Assembly: GCF_001672915.1 (NCBI RefSeq)
Contig: NZ_LZKR01000216.1
Coordinates: 1-64,000, forward strand
Direction: 5' to 3'
Length of the DNA: 64,000 bases
DNA from: Mycobacterium sp. 1245805.9
Lineage (GTDB): Bacteria > Actinomycetota > Actinomycetes > Mycobacteriales > Mycobacteriaceae
Both the position numbers and the translations under genes were made by a program. The notes beneath the pieces are model-generated. The model worked only from the letters and a program-made list of their open reading frames with translations, was not told the DNA's origin and did no database searches. Positions within the stretch are counted from its first letter, which is position 1. Each line of letters begins with the position of its first letter. This document shows, piece after piece, positions 8,576 to 16,269 of the stretch.

Positions 8576-8962
8576 CTACGGTGTGCCTTGCCAATGCTTG
8601 GCAAGCGCGGTGCCGGAATACTTTTCGAGCATCAGGCGGGAGAAGGACAGCACCGCACTGCGCGGCCGGTGGTTCACCACGACCCGCTGCGTCTGGCCCG
8701 CGGCGTTGAAGGTGACCCAGACGATTACGTGGGTGCGCACGCCGCGGATCTCGCAGGTGTAGTCCTCGACGAAGCCATGGTCGCCGGCGGGCCCGGCGAA
8801 GTTGAACTGCTGGTCGTCGTACACCTCGCGCGCGGTCACCACGATGGAGCGAACGTCCTGGGCGCCGTGGGCGGTGCCGTCCATCGCCGCGGCTTCCAAG
8901 GTGACGTCCTCGGCGAGGTTGTCCAGCCACACCGGGTAATAGGGCTTGCCCAGGTAGGTCAC
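8576..8962 (-). CDS. NTF2-like / SnoaL-like small protein
   Basis: A 128-residue protein whose alternating strands and early helix (PVWLDNLAEDVTLEAAAMDGTAHG) fit the NTF2-like cone fold. Later strands are rich in aromatic and charged residues (DHGFVEDYTCEIRG, HVIVWVTFNAAGQ). Such proteins may be small-molecule isomerases, hydrolases or binding partners; none of those can be chosen here. The GTG start at 8962 is preceded by GAGGGAGG at good spacing. The next gene, a nitrilase-family hydrolase, starts 4 bases after its stop, so the two are almost certainly co-expressed and may act on the same compound. Confidence 0.7.
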   Translation of the reverse strand: MTYLGKPYYPVWLDNLAEDVTLEAAAMDGTAHGAQDVRSIVVTAREVYDDQQFNFAGPAGDHGFVEDYTCEIRGVRTHVIVWVTFNAAGQTQRVVVNHRPRSAVLSFSRLMLEKYSGTALAKHWQGTP

Positions 8963-9009
8963 GGGCGCCTCCCTCGAAACCCGGTCAGCCGGCCGGACTC
9001 TGCGCTCGC

Positions 9010-9342
9010 TCAGTCAAACTTGCTGGAGTACTGCGGGCAGTAAACCCCGGTCGCCGCACCCATGATCTTGGCCAGCGAGGTGTCCTGCAATTGCGGGAGC
9101 CCCTGTTTCGCATCGGCGAAGGTCTGCTCGAACGTGAACCCGTGAGCCCAGTCGGTGCAAACGGCGCGGCCGATTTGGACCATCGTCTGGTCCGAGCCGC
9201 TGGACCAGCTGATCCCCTTGTCCTTCAGGGTCTGCAGGTAAGCGTCATCCGACGAGTCGGCGTTCGCGATCGGCGCGGCCACGACAGCGATACCTCCCAG
9301 AACGGCGGCGAGCGGGGCGGTCAGGCGTGCGGTCTTCTTCAT
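9010..9342 (-). CDS. Secreted DUF732 protein
   Basis: A 110-residue protein beginning MKKTARLTAPLAAVLGG, a classical signal peptide with lysines, a hydrophobic core and an AxA-type cut site near PIANADSSDD. The mature part (about 80 residues) carries the DUF732 pattern DDAYLQTLKDKGI and two cysteines (AVCTDW and GVYCPQY) that can form one disulfide. DUF732 proteins are a mycobacterial expansion of small exported proteins of unknown function. The ATG at 9342 is chosen because GAGGAG lies 8 bases upstream; the TTG five codons earlier sits inside that ribosome binding site. Confidence 0.85.
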   Translation of the reverse strand: MKKTARLTAPLAAVLGGIAVVAAPIANADSSDDAYLQTLKDKGISWSSGSDQTMVQIGRAVCTDWAHGFTFEQTFADAKQGLPQLQDTSLAKIMGAATGVYCPQYSSKFD

Positions 9343-9413
9343 TTGCTGGCTCCTCAATCTGGGCGGCAGCAGTTAGATTATCCGGAACCTGGCGGCTAGC
9401 AAATCGAAACGGA

Positions 9414-9950
9414 TCAAAGCCATCCGGTGCGGGCGGCGGCGACGGGCTCGGCGGGGGCCGGGGCCAGCGCCCCGTCGCGCACGCCGTCCAGCATTCGCTT
9501 GACCGCGGCCACGATCTCCGGGGCCGTCGCGGCGAGCCCGGCCAGATCGGCCGCGCTGACCTCACCCACGTCGACGCCGGCCCGCTCCAGCACGGCGGCC
9601 GGGTCGGCCAGCTGGCCGGCCAGCCACGACACCGGGTCGGCGGTCAGTTCGGGGACGAAGTTCCGGCGGCCCGGTTCCCAGCCGTCGAAACGCGGATGAT
9701 GATGCGCGCGGTCCAGCGTGCCCGGCGGGCTCTCGGTGGACCCGAACAGGTCCACCCGCCACACCGGCCGGGTGAAGGCGATCGGGACGCCGGCGTAGAT
9801 CGATCCCTGCGGCTCGCCCCGGTCGACGAGGCGCAGTTCCAGCCTGACGCCCCGTTCCGGCGTCTCCTGACCGGCGAGCGGGCGCGGGTCGACGAAGTAC
9901 ATGTCCCCGACGACCACACCGAGGGTTTCGAATCCGAACGCTGCGAACAT
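9414..9950 (-). CDS. Conserved hypothetical protein
   Basis: I do not recognise a named family. The 178-residue product has no signal peptide or membrane segment. It begins with a strand-rich half (FETLGVVVGDMYFVDPRP, RLELRLVDRG, GSIYAGVPIAF, WRVDLFGS). A central HHHPRFDGW segment follows, then a helical tail with an AGLAATAPEIVAAVKRML stretch. Codon use matches its neighbours. The ATG at 9950 has GAGAGG about 8 bases upstream. It stands between the DUF732 gene and desA3 on the same strand with gaps of about 55-70 bases, so it may be a separate unit. The three clustered histidines could bind metal, but that is speculation. Confidence 0.7.
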   Translation of the reverse strand: MFAAFGFETLGVVVGDMYFVDPRPLAGQETPERGVRLELRLVDRGEPQGSIYAGVPIAFTRPVWRVDLFGSTESPPGTLDRAHHHPRFDGWEPGRRNFVPELTADPVSWLAGQLADPAAVLERAGVDVGEVSAADLAGLAATAPEIVAAVKRMLDGVRDGALAPAPAEPVAAARTGWL

Positions 9951-10005
9951 CGCTTGCCTCTCTAATCCCGAGCGGGGTCCCGCATCGAGACTAGGACGCG
10001 CAGCG

Positions 10006-11286
10006 TCAGGCGGCCAGGTCGTCCCGGCGGCCCCGCCTCGCTTGCTTCTTGGCGCGCCGCCAGTCCCGCACGGTGGCGATGGCGGTCTTCAGGCCGCGCC
10101 GGCGTCCGGTCGCCGGATCGGTGCCGGCGAAGCCGGGCTCCAATTCGGCGAACATCCGCTCGCTGCGCGTCTCCGGCGCGTTGTCGGCGTCGTCGCGCAG
10201 GTACTGGTTCGGCAGCGACAGCTTGGCCAGCGTGCGCCACGTCTTGGCGTACTGCACCAGGAAAGAGCCTGTGGTGTAAGGCAAGTCGTACTTGTCGCAC
10301 AGCGCGCGCACCCGGACCGAGATCTCGTGCAGCCGGTTGCTCGGCAGATCGGGATACAGGTGGTGCTCGATCTGGTGGCACAGGTTGCCGCTCATGAACC
10401 GCAGCGCGGGGCCGGCCTCGAAGTTGGCGCTGCCCAGCATCTGGCGCAGGTACCACTGGCCCTTGGTCTCGCCGATCATGTCGGTCTTGGTGAATTTCTC
10501 TGCGCCGTCGGGGAAGTGGCCGCAGAAGATCACGGCGTTCGCCCACACGTTGCGGATGATGTTGGCGACCGCGTTGGCCGTCGCCGTGGAGCGATAGGTC
10601 GCCCCGGGCGACAGCGCGGTCAGCGCCGGGAACGCCACGTAGTCCTTGACGACCTGCCGGCCGGCCTTGGCGAGGAACTCGTCGATGCGTTGGCGGGCGT
10701 CCTCGTTGTCCATCCGCTTCTTGACGATCTTGCCGATCTCGACGTGCTGCAGGCCCACGCCCCACTCGAACAGCAGCGCCAGCATGGTGTTGTAGACCAG
10801 GTTGAAGGTGTTGAAGCGCTTCCAGCGCTGATCCCGGGTGACGCGCAGCAGGCCGTAGCCCACGTCGTCGTCCATCCCGAGGATGTTCGTGTACTTGTGG
10901 TGCACGAAGTTGTGCGTGTAGCGCCAGTGCTTGGACGACCCGCTCATGTCCCACTCCCACGTCGAGGAGTGGATCTCCGGGTCGTTCATCCAGTCCCACT
11001 GGCCGTGCATGACGTTGTGGCCGATCTCCATGTTCTCGACGATCTTGGCCACGGCCAACGTCACGGTCCCGGCCCACCACGCCGAGCGTCGCGAGCTGGC
11101 GGCCAGCAGCACCCGGCCGGCCACCTCCAGCGCGCGCTGCGCGGCGATGGTGCGGCGGATGTAACGGGCGTCGCGCGCCCCGCGAGAGTCTTCGATGTCC
11201 TGGCGGATGGCGTCCAGCTCAACGGCCAGGCTATCGATGTCAGCGTCCGTCAGATGGGCGAATACGTCGACGTCTGTGATTGCCAC
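10006..11286 (-). CDS. desA3: Membrane-bound acyl-CoA delta-9 desaturase
   Basis: DesA3 (Rv3229c type) converts stearoyl-CoA to oleoyl-CoA at the membrane using a di-iron centre; in M. tuberculosis it is a target of isoxyl. All three histidine boxes are visible: H90-x3-H94 (GHNVMHG), H125-x3-HH130 (HNFVHHKY) and a late HQIEHHLYPD. The 426-residue length is standard. Electrons come from the flavin/2Fe-2S reductase encoded just upstream, which is preceded by an identical tandem operator, so the pair should be co-regulated. The start ATG at 11286 is 40 bases downstream of that operator. The C terminus is basic (RRAKKQARRGRRDD), a likely cytosolic tail. Confidence 0.94.
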   Translation of the reverse strand: MAITDVDVFAHLTDADIDSLAVELDAIRQDIEDSRGARDARYIRRTIAAQRALEVAGRVLLAASSRRSAWWAGTVTLAVAKIVENMEIGHNVMHGQWDWMNDPEIHSSTWEWDMSGSSKHWRYTHNFVHHKYTNILGMDDDVGYGLLRVTRDQRWKRFNTFNLVYNTMLALLFEWGVGLQHVEIGKIVKKRMDNEDARQRIDEFLAKAGRQVVKDYVAFPALTALSPGATYRSTATANAVANIIRNVWANAVIFCGHFPDGAEKFTKTDMIGETKGQWYLRQMLGSANFEAGPALRFMSGNLCHQIEHHLYPDLPSNRLHEISVRVRALCDKYDLPYTTGSFLVQYAKTWRTLAKLSLPNQYLRDDADNAPETRSERMFAELEPGFAGTDPATGRRRGLKTAIATVRDWRRAKKQARRGRRDDLAA

Positions 11287-11325
11287 TCGTCGTCATCTCC
11301 CTACGGTCGTGTCGTCGGTGCAATA

Positions 11326-11356
11326 CCTACGCTATCGTAACCTACGAATCCGTAGG
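11326..11356. promoter_or_regulatory. Tandem palindromic operator upstream of desA3
   Basis: Two units of the form CCTACG-N4-CGTA(A/G) lie in tandem with a 15-base period: CCTACG at 11326-11331 and again at 11341-11346. The second unit is part of a perfect 10-base inverted repeat with a 4-base spacer spanning 11337-11360. The same arrangement precedes the reductase gene. The regulator is not in sight; a TetR-type repressor is my best guess. Confidence 0.75.
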
Positions 11357-11373
11357 TTACCTGTGAGTAATCT

Positions 11374-12564
11374 TTAAATGTCGAGCACGCAATCACCGGA
11401 CGCGGCCGACACGCAGGTCTGAATCCGGGTTCCGGGCTCGTGTTCGGCGCCGGTCCGCAGATCGCGGACGTGCCCGTCCACCAGGCTTACCACGCACGAC
11501 TGGCAGATACCCATCCGGCAGCCGAAGGGCATCTGCACACCCACGCCCTCGCCGGCGTCCATCAACGACGTCGCCGCGTCGGCCGCGACGGCGCGACCGC
11601 TGCGCGCGAACGTCACCGTGCCCCCGGCCCCGGCGGGTGCCGCCTTGGACACGGCGAATCGCTCGAGGTGCAGCCGGTCGCCGATGCCCGCCGCCGACCA
11701 CACCTTCTGCGCCTGGTTGAGCATGCCCTCCGGCCCGCACGCCCAGGTCTGGCGCTCGCGCCAGTCCGATACCTCGTGGTCCAGCGACGCCAGGTCGAGC
11801 CGGCCCTGGCTGCGGGTTTCCCGCACCTGCAGGCGGTACCCCGGCTGGTCGGCGGCCAGCGCGGCCAGCTCGGCGCGGAACATCACGTCGGACTCGGTGG
11901 GCGCCGAGTGCAGGTGCATGACGTCACCAATCTGGTTGCGGCGCACCAACGTCCGCAGCATCGACATCACCGGCGTTATTCCGGACCCGGCGGTCAGGAA
12001 CAGGATCGACGCCGGCGCCGGGTCCGGCAGGACGAAGTTGCCCTGGGGCGCGGCCAGCCGCACGATGGTCCCGGGCTCGACGCCGGCCACCAGGTGGGTG
12101 GACAGGAATCCCTCGGGCATCGCCTTGACGGTGATGGTCACCGTGCGGGGTGAGCCGGAGGTCTCGGCCGGGCTCGAGGTCAGCGAGTAGGACCGCCACC
12201 GCCAGCGCCCGTCGATGAGCAGCCCGATGCCGATGTACTGGCCGGGCTGGTAGTCGAAGCTGAAGCCCCAGCCCGGTTTGATCACCAGGGTCGCGGAGTC
12301 CTCGGTCTCGCGCCGGACCTCGATGACGCGGCCCCGCAGTTCCCGCGCGGACCACAGCGGGTTGGCCAGATGCAGGTAGTCGTCGGGCAGCAGCGGGGTG
12401 GTGATGCGGGCGGCGAGCTTGCGCAGCGCGTGCCAGCCGGGGTGCCGCTCGGCGCCGGCCACAACGGGTCGCTTGGTGTCGACGACGTTGCCCCGGATCG
12501 ATGGGTTACGTCTGCCCAGCGGAAGCTCCTGCCCATTAGCCGGCGTCTGGCTTACGCCCAACAT
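11374..12564 (-). CDS. Ferredoxin-reductase-type oxidoreductase, electron donor to DesA3
   Basis: This protein passes electrons from NADPH to the desaturase (Rv3230c role in M. tuberculosis, known with DesA3). Order of modules: a leader of roughly 70 residues, an FAD-binding barrel with RWRSYSLTSSP, a nucleotide domain with FLTAGSGITPVMSMLR and WACGPEGM, and a C-terminal plant-type 2Fe-2S domain with C-x4-C-x2-C (FGCRMGICQSC) and a later cysteine. I use the ATG at 12564 (396 residues). A GTG at 12588 is possible, but the operator abuts it, which would require a nearly leaderless message. The upstream operator is shared with desA3. Confidence 0.9.
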   Translation of the reverse strand: MLGVSQTPANGQELPLGRRNPSIRGNVVDTKRPVVAGAERHPGWHALRKLAARITTPLLPDDYLHLANPLWSARELRGRVIEVRRETEDSATLVIKPGWGFSFDYQPGQYIGIGLLIDGRWRWRSYSLTSSPAETSGSPRTVTITVKAMPEGFLSTHLVAGVEPGTIVRLAAPQGNFVLPDPAPASILFLTAGSGITPVMSMLRTLVRRNQIGDVMHLHSAPTESDVMFRAELAALAADQPGYRLQVRETRSQGRLDLASLDHEVSDWRERQTWACGPEGMLNQAQKVWSAAGIGDRLHLERFAVSKAAPAGAGGTVTFARSGRAVAADAATSLMDAGEGVGVQMPFGCRMGICQSCVVSLVDGHVRDLRTGAEHEPGTRIQTCVSAASGDCVLDI

Positions 12565-12592
12565 TGTCGCCGATTCGGTACGCTCCACGAAA

Positions 12593-12622
12593 CCTACGGT
12601 AGCGTAACCTACGGTGTCGTAG
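12593..12622. promoter_or_regulatory. Tandem palindromic operator upstream of the desaturase reductase
   Basis: CCTACG-GTAG-CGTAA begins at 12593 and CCTACG-GTGT-CGTAG begins at 12608, again a 15-base period and 4-base spacers. This repeats the architecture found before desA3, with different spacer bases, which points to selection on the half-sites rather than recent duplication. Confidence 0.72.
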
Positions 12623-12660
12623 CTAGCCGCGCTTCGTCACATCGGACGTCGCATCGGACG

Positions 12661-13173
12661 TCAGAGCAGGTCAAGCAGGAACGGCAACTCCTGATTCGCA
12701 TACCACGCCAGGTCGTGGTCCAGCGCGTCGCCGACGATCAGCTCGGCGTCCTCGTCGCCCAGGTCGGCGGCGTCGATGATCTCGATGGCCCGGATGACGT
12801 CCGGCTCGGCGGCGGCGTTGTCGACGTAGGCCGCGACCACCTGGTCGAGCGTGACCGGCGCGCCGAGGCGGACGACGGCGTCGTCGAGATCGGGACGGTA
12901 CTTGGCCTCCTCGACCTCGGCCGCCAGCACCGCGCGCCGGGGTGGCAGCCCGGTGTCGGCTCCCCCGGTGTCGTGGGCCGCGAGCAGTCGCAGCGACGCC
13001 AGCGCCGCCTCGCGCAGCGCCACGTCGGCGAGTTCGTCGTCGTCGCCCTCGGCGTAGGCCTCGCGCAACGTCGGCGTCACGGCGAACGCGGTGCCGTTGA
13101 CCGGCCAGAGGGAGCCGTCGGCGACGAGCCGCTGCAACATCTCCAGCGTGGCCGGGATGTAGACCTGGATCAT
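12661..13173 (-). CDS. Conserved mycobacterial hypothetical (Rv3231c-like)
   Basis: A 170-residue acidic protein without signal peptide or membrane helix. It starts MIQVYIPATLEMLQRLVADG, is largely helical (REAYAEGDDDELADVALREAALASLRLL), has a middle segment resembling a substrate-free strand region (RRAVLAAEVEEAKYRPD), and ends EIIDAADLGDEDAELIV and YANQELPFLLDLL. I know no function. Its ATG at 13173 shares one base with the stop of ppk2 (TGATG), so translation is coupled to the polyphosphate kinase; a partner or regulator of that enzyme is a fair inference. It corresponds by position to Rv3231c. Confidence 0.82.
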   Translation of the reverse strand: MIQVYIPATLEMLQRLVADGSLWPVNGTAFAVTPTLREAYAEGDDDELADVALREAALASLRLLAAHDTGGADTGLPPRRAVLAAEVEEAKYRPDLDDAVVRLGAPVTLDQVVAAYVDNAAAEPDVIRAIEIIDAADLGDEDAELIVGDALDHDLAWYANQELPFLLDLL

Positions 13174-14039
13174 CAGCTCCCGACCAGCGTGGCCGCGTAG
13201 TCGCCGACGTACTTCGACAGCTCGCGCGGCGGGCGCTGGTAACTGCCGCTCACTACCGGCCGCGCCGGCAGTTTGACCTTGGGCCGCTTGACTTCTCGGT
13301 AGTCGATCGAGGACAGCAGGTGGTGCATCATGTTGAGCCGGGCGTGTTTCTTGTTGTCGGATTCCACGACGTACCACGGGCTGTTGGAGGTGTCGGTGTG
13401 CACCATCATCTCGTCCTTGGCGCGCGAATAGTCCTCCCAGCGATACACCGATTCCAAGTCCATGGGGCTGAGTTTCCACTGCCGGACCGGGTCGTTGAGA
13501 CGTGCCTTGAACCGGCGCAGCTGTTCCTCGTCGGAGACCGAGAACCAGTACTTGCGCAACAAGATCCCGTCGTCGATGAGCATCTGCTCGAAGATCGGCG
13601 TCTGCCGCAAGAACAACACGTACTCCTGCGGCGTGCAAAAGCCCATGACCTTCTCGACGCCGGCGCGGTTGTACCAGGATCGGTCGAACAGCACGATTTC
13701 GCCCCTGGCGGGCAGATGGGCGATGTAACGCTGGTAGTACCACTGACCGCGTTCGCGATCGCTCGGCGCCGGCAGCGCCGCGATCTGCGCCACGCGGGGG
13801 CTGAGGTATTCGGTGATCCGCTTGATCGCACCGCCCTTCCCCGCGGCGTCGCGACCCTCGAAAAGCACCACCACGCGTGCGCCGGTATCGCGAACCCACT
13901 CCTGCAACTTCACGAATTCCGTTTGCAGTCGGAACAATTCGGCTTCATAGGCTTCGTTGGAAAGCTTGGGTCCGGCGCCCGGGCCCGACTTGTTCTTCTT
14001 CGGCTTCGCCGAGGCGCCATCGTTTACCGCGGTGCTCAT
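13173..14039 (-). CDS. ppk2: Polyphosphate kinase 2
   Basis: PPK2 phosphorylates nucleoside diphosphates from inorganic polyphosphate (GTP is a favoured product in mycobacteria) and so consumes polyphosphate. The 288-residue protein has a disordered lysine-rich start, then the Walker A-like GRDAAGKGG loop at about residues 62-70, and the lid/Walker B segment FDRSWYNRAG with Asp119-Arg120. A conserved WKLSPMDLESV stretch follows. It is a single-domain PPK2 of normal length. It is followed, with a one-base overlap, by the Rv3231c-like gene. It starts about 50 bases downstream of the acyltransferase gene's stop and may be in its operon. Confidence 0.93.
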   Translation of the reverse strand: MSTAVNDGASAKPKKNKSGPGAGPKLSNEAYEAELFRLQTEFVKLQEWVRDTGARVVVLFEGRDAAGKGGAIKRITEYLSPRVAQIAALPAPSDRERGQWYYQRYIAHLPARGEIVLFDRSWYNRAGVEKVMGFCTPQEYVLFLRQTPIFEQMLIDDGILLRKYWFSVSDEEQLRRFKARLNDPVRQWKLSPMDLESVYRWEDYSRAKDEMMVHTDTSNSPWYVVESDNKKHARLNMMHHLLSSIDYREVKRPKVKLPARPVVSGSYQRPPRELSKYVGDYAATLVGS

Positions 14040-14093
14040 AGCAACGAATGTTATCGCTAAGCAGCGGTTTTGACTCCCCGAGACGATTTGGGA

Positions 14094-15512
14094 CTATCTG
14101 GACGCCTCGAGTAATTCCTCGAGCGATTGGCTCAGCAGGCCGGGCAGCAAGTCGACGTCGCTCATCGCCTCGCGGTCGGCGTTGATCCCGAAATACAGCA
14201 TGCCGTTGTAGGACGTCACGCTGATCGCCAGCGCCTGGTTGTGCAGCAGCGGTGGGACGGCGTAGGTCTCCAGCAGCTTGGTGCCGGCGATGTACATCTG
14301 CGACTGGGCGCCCGGAGCGTTGGTGATCAACAGGTTGAACGTCCGCTTGGAAAAGCTCGGGAAGCCGGTGGCGACGCGGATGCCCATGGCGTGCAAGGTC
14401 GGTGGCGCGAAACCCGACAGGGTCACGATGGTTCGGGCGTCGACCAGGCTGCCGGCGGTCGGGTTGGACTCGGTGGCGTGGGCGATCTGCGACAGCCGCA
14501 CCACCGGATTGGCCTCCCCCACCGGCAGATCCACCAGGAACGGCGTGACCTGACTGATCGTCTGGCCCGGGCCGGTCGAGTCGAGGCCGTTGTCGGCGTA
14601 GATGGACAGCGGCGCCATCGCGCGCACCGTCGCGGTCGGTGACACCGCCACGCCGCGGGACAGCAGCCAGTTGCCCAGCGCGCCGGCCACGACGGCCAGC
14701 ACCACGTCGTTGATGTCGCAGTCGTAGCGCGCGCGCACGACGCGGTAGTCCTCGAGGTTGCCGCGAGCGACGGTGAACCTGCGGTGCCGCGAAACGGGCG
14801 CGTTCAGCGGGCTGCTGGGCGCGGTGCCCCGCGCCACCGCTCGCGCGATGTCGACGGCGCGGCGGCCCGCTTCGAGCAGCTCGTCATAGCTCGTCACGAG
14901 TCCGGCCACCGCCGACCCGACCGCCTGCAGCTGCGTGCCGGGCCGCGCGATCCAGTCGCCGATCGCGCCCAACGCCAACCGGGTGTTACCGGGGTCGCGT
15001 TCCGGTATCCAGATGTCCTCGGGGAACGGCGGCGGGCGGCGCGTCCGGTCGGCGATGACGTGGCCGATCTCCAGCGCCGTCATGCCGTTGATCAGCGCCT
15101 GGTGGGACTTCGTGTACAGCGCGATCCGGTTCTTGGCCAGGCCCTCGACCAGGTACATCTCCCACAGCGGCCGCGACTTGTCCAGCGGCCGCGCGGCCAG
15201 CCGCGCGATCAGCTCGTGCAGCTGCTCGTCGCTGCCCGGGGACGGGAGCGCCGACCGCCGCACGTGATAGGTGATGTCGAAGTCGTTGTCGTCCAGCCAC
15301 ACTGGCCTGGCCGTGCCGATCCGCACCTCCCGGACCTTCTGCCGGTACCGCGGGATCTGGGGCAGCCGCTGTTCGATGGTGGCCAGCAGCGTCTCGTAGC
15401 TCAACCCGGCGCGCGGGCGCTGCAGGATGGACAGCGACCCCACGTACATGGGGGTGGCCGTGTTCTCGAGTCGATAGAAGGACGCGTCCGCCGGGGACAA
15501 CCGGGTCACCAT
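14094..15512 (-). CDS. WS/DGAT-like acyltransferase with non-canonical active-site motif
   Basis: The family esterifies diacylglycerol or wax alcohols with acyl-CoA at the membrane. The 472-residue protein is full length and has the family start (LSPADASFYRLENTATPMYVG) and the late PLSIYADN and TNAPGAQSQMYIAG segments. Its catalytic signature, normally HHxxxDG, reads HQxxxNG (His137, Gln138, Asn142, Gly143 in KSHQALINGM). The base-like second histidine and the aspartate are both replaced, so activity is uncertain. From memory the corresponding M. tuberculosis region (Rv3233c/Rv3234c, tgs3) is split into two shorter genes, while here it is one intact frame. It is the first gene of a leftward group with ppk2. 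Confidence 0.85.
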   Translation of the reverse strand: MVTRLSPADASFYRLENTATPMYVGSLSILQRPRAGLSYETLLATIEQRLPQIPRYRQKVREVRIGTARPVWLDDNDFDITYHVRRSALPSPGSDEQLHELIARLAARPLDKSRPLWEMYLVEGLAKNRIALYTKSHQALINGMTALEIGHVIADRTRRPPPFPEDIWIPERDPGNTRLALGAIGDWIARPGTQLQAVGSAVAGLVTSYDELLEAGRRAVDIARAVARGTAPSSPLNAPVSRHRRFTVARGNLEDYRVVRARYDCDINDVVLAVVAGALGNWLLSRGVAVSPTATVRAMAPLSIYADNGLDSTGPGQTISQVTPFLVDLPVGEANPVVRLSQIAHATESNPTAGSLVDARTIVTLSGFAPPTLHAMGIRVATGFPSFSKRTFNLLITNAPGAQSQMYIAGTKLLETYAVPPLLHNQALAISVTSYNGMLYFGINADREAMSDVDLLPGLLSQSLEELLEASR

Positions 15513-15659
15513 GACGGCGCGTCCCTCCTGGTCAATTCGTCGTCGGTTCCTCGAGTGAACGGATGTACCCGCTCACGGTAATCGTCGGGGCGGCCGGGGG
15601 CCCGGCGCGGGTGCGCGCCCGGTGGATGAGCGCGGATACGCGCCGGGCCGAGCTGTGCC

Positions 15660-16226
15660 ATGATGACGACTTACCAGCCCCGTCTGTCACTCTCCAGCAG
15701 GCCGATCCATGGAGAGTGCGCGTTGACCGTTTTCGCCGTGACGCCCGTCGTCGACTACGAGCCGCCCAGGCGGGACGTCCCCGAGTGCCGCCAGCCACCC
15801 CACCCGACGCCGCGCCGCCGCGCGCGTGCTCCCCGCCGGCCCCTGGCCGGGCTGCCGGTCCGGCCGCCGAGACCGTCGGCGCCGATGCGCCAGGCGGCCG
15901 CGTTCGCCGACGCCGCGCTGCGCCGGGTGCTGGAGGTCGTCGACCGCCGCCGCCCCGCCGCGCAGCTGCGCCCGATGCTGGCGCCCGGCCTGGTGGACGC
16001 CGTGGTCGCGATCGGCGCTGCGGCGGCCGGTCGCGCGCGCGGACGTGACGGGGCGGCGGTGCTGCGCCGGATGCGGCTGCAGCCCGCCGGCCGCCGCGAC
16101 CCCGACGCCGCGGCCGAGGTGTTCGGGTCCTACAGCCGCGGGGACCGGATCCACGCCATCGCGTGCCGCGTGGAACGGGTGCCCCCCAGCGGCCGCTGGC
16201 AGATGGTGGCCCTGCACATCGGCTAG
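15660..16226 (+). CDS. Rv3235-family alanine/arginine/proline-rich protein
   Basis: This 188-residue protein has a variable, proline- and arginine-rich front half and a conserved end. The conserved tail (about residues 150-188) contains AEVFGSYSRGDRIHAIACRVER and closes with MVALHIG, the Rv3235-like domain pattern; the front half looks disordered. Function unknown; in some actinobacteria the domain lies near secA or competence genes, and secA1 is about 10 kb away. Two adjacent ATGs (15660, 15663) are possible starts. It is divergent from the acyltransferase and ends inside a 12-base tandem repeat. Confidence 0.75.
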   Translation: MMTTYQPRLSLSSRPIHGECALTVFAVTPVVDYEPPRRDVPECRQPPHPTPRRRARAPRRPLAGLPVRPPRPSAPMRQAAAFADAALRRVLEVVDRRRPAAQLRPMLAPGLVDAVVAIGAAAAGRARGRDGAAVLRRMRLQPAGRRDPDAAAEVFGSYSRGDRIHAIACRVERVPPSGRWQMVALHIG

Positions 16227-16268
16227 TGGGTGGGCTAGTGGGTGGGCTAGTGGGTGGGCTACTGGGCG
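16221..16268. repeat. 12-base tandem repeat over the 3' end of the Rv3235-like gene
   Basis: Three perfect copies of GGCTAGTGGGTG (16221-16232, 16233-16244, 16245-16256) are followed by a degenerate fourth copy (GGCTACTGGGCG). Because the unit is a multiple of three and contains TAG, each copy supplies an in-frame stop to the gene that ends here. It fills the space up to the stop of the convergent antiporter. Confidence 0.9.
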
Positions 16269-16269
16269 G

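Noticed and set aside
12641..12662. Direct repeat ATCGGACGTC twice at the end of the Rv3231c-like gene
   Set aside because: Only two copies, short, with no structural context; likely chance.
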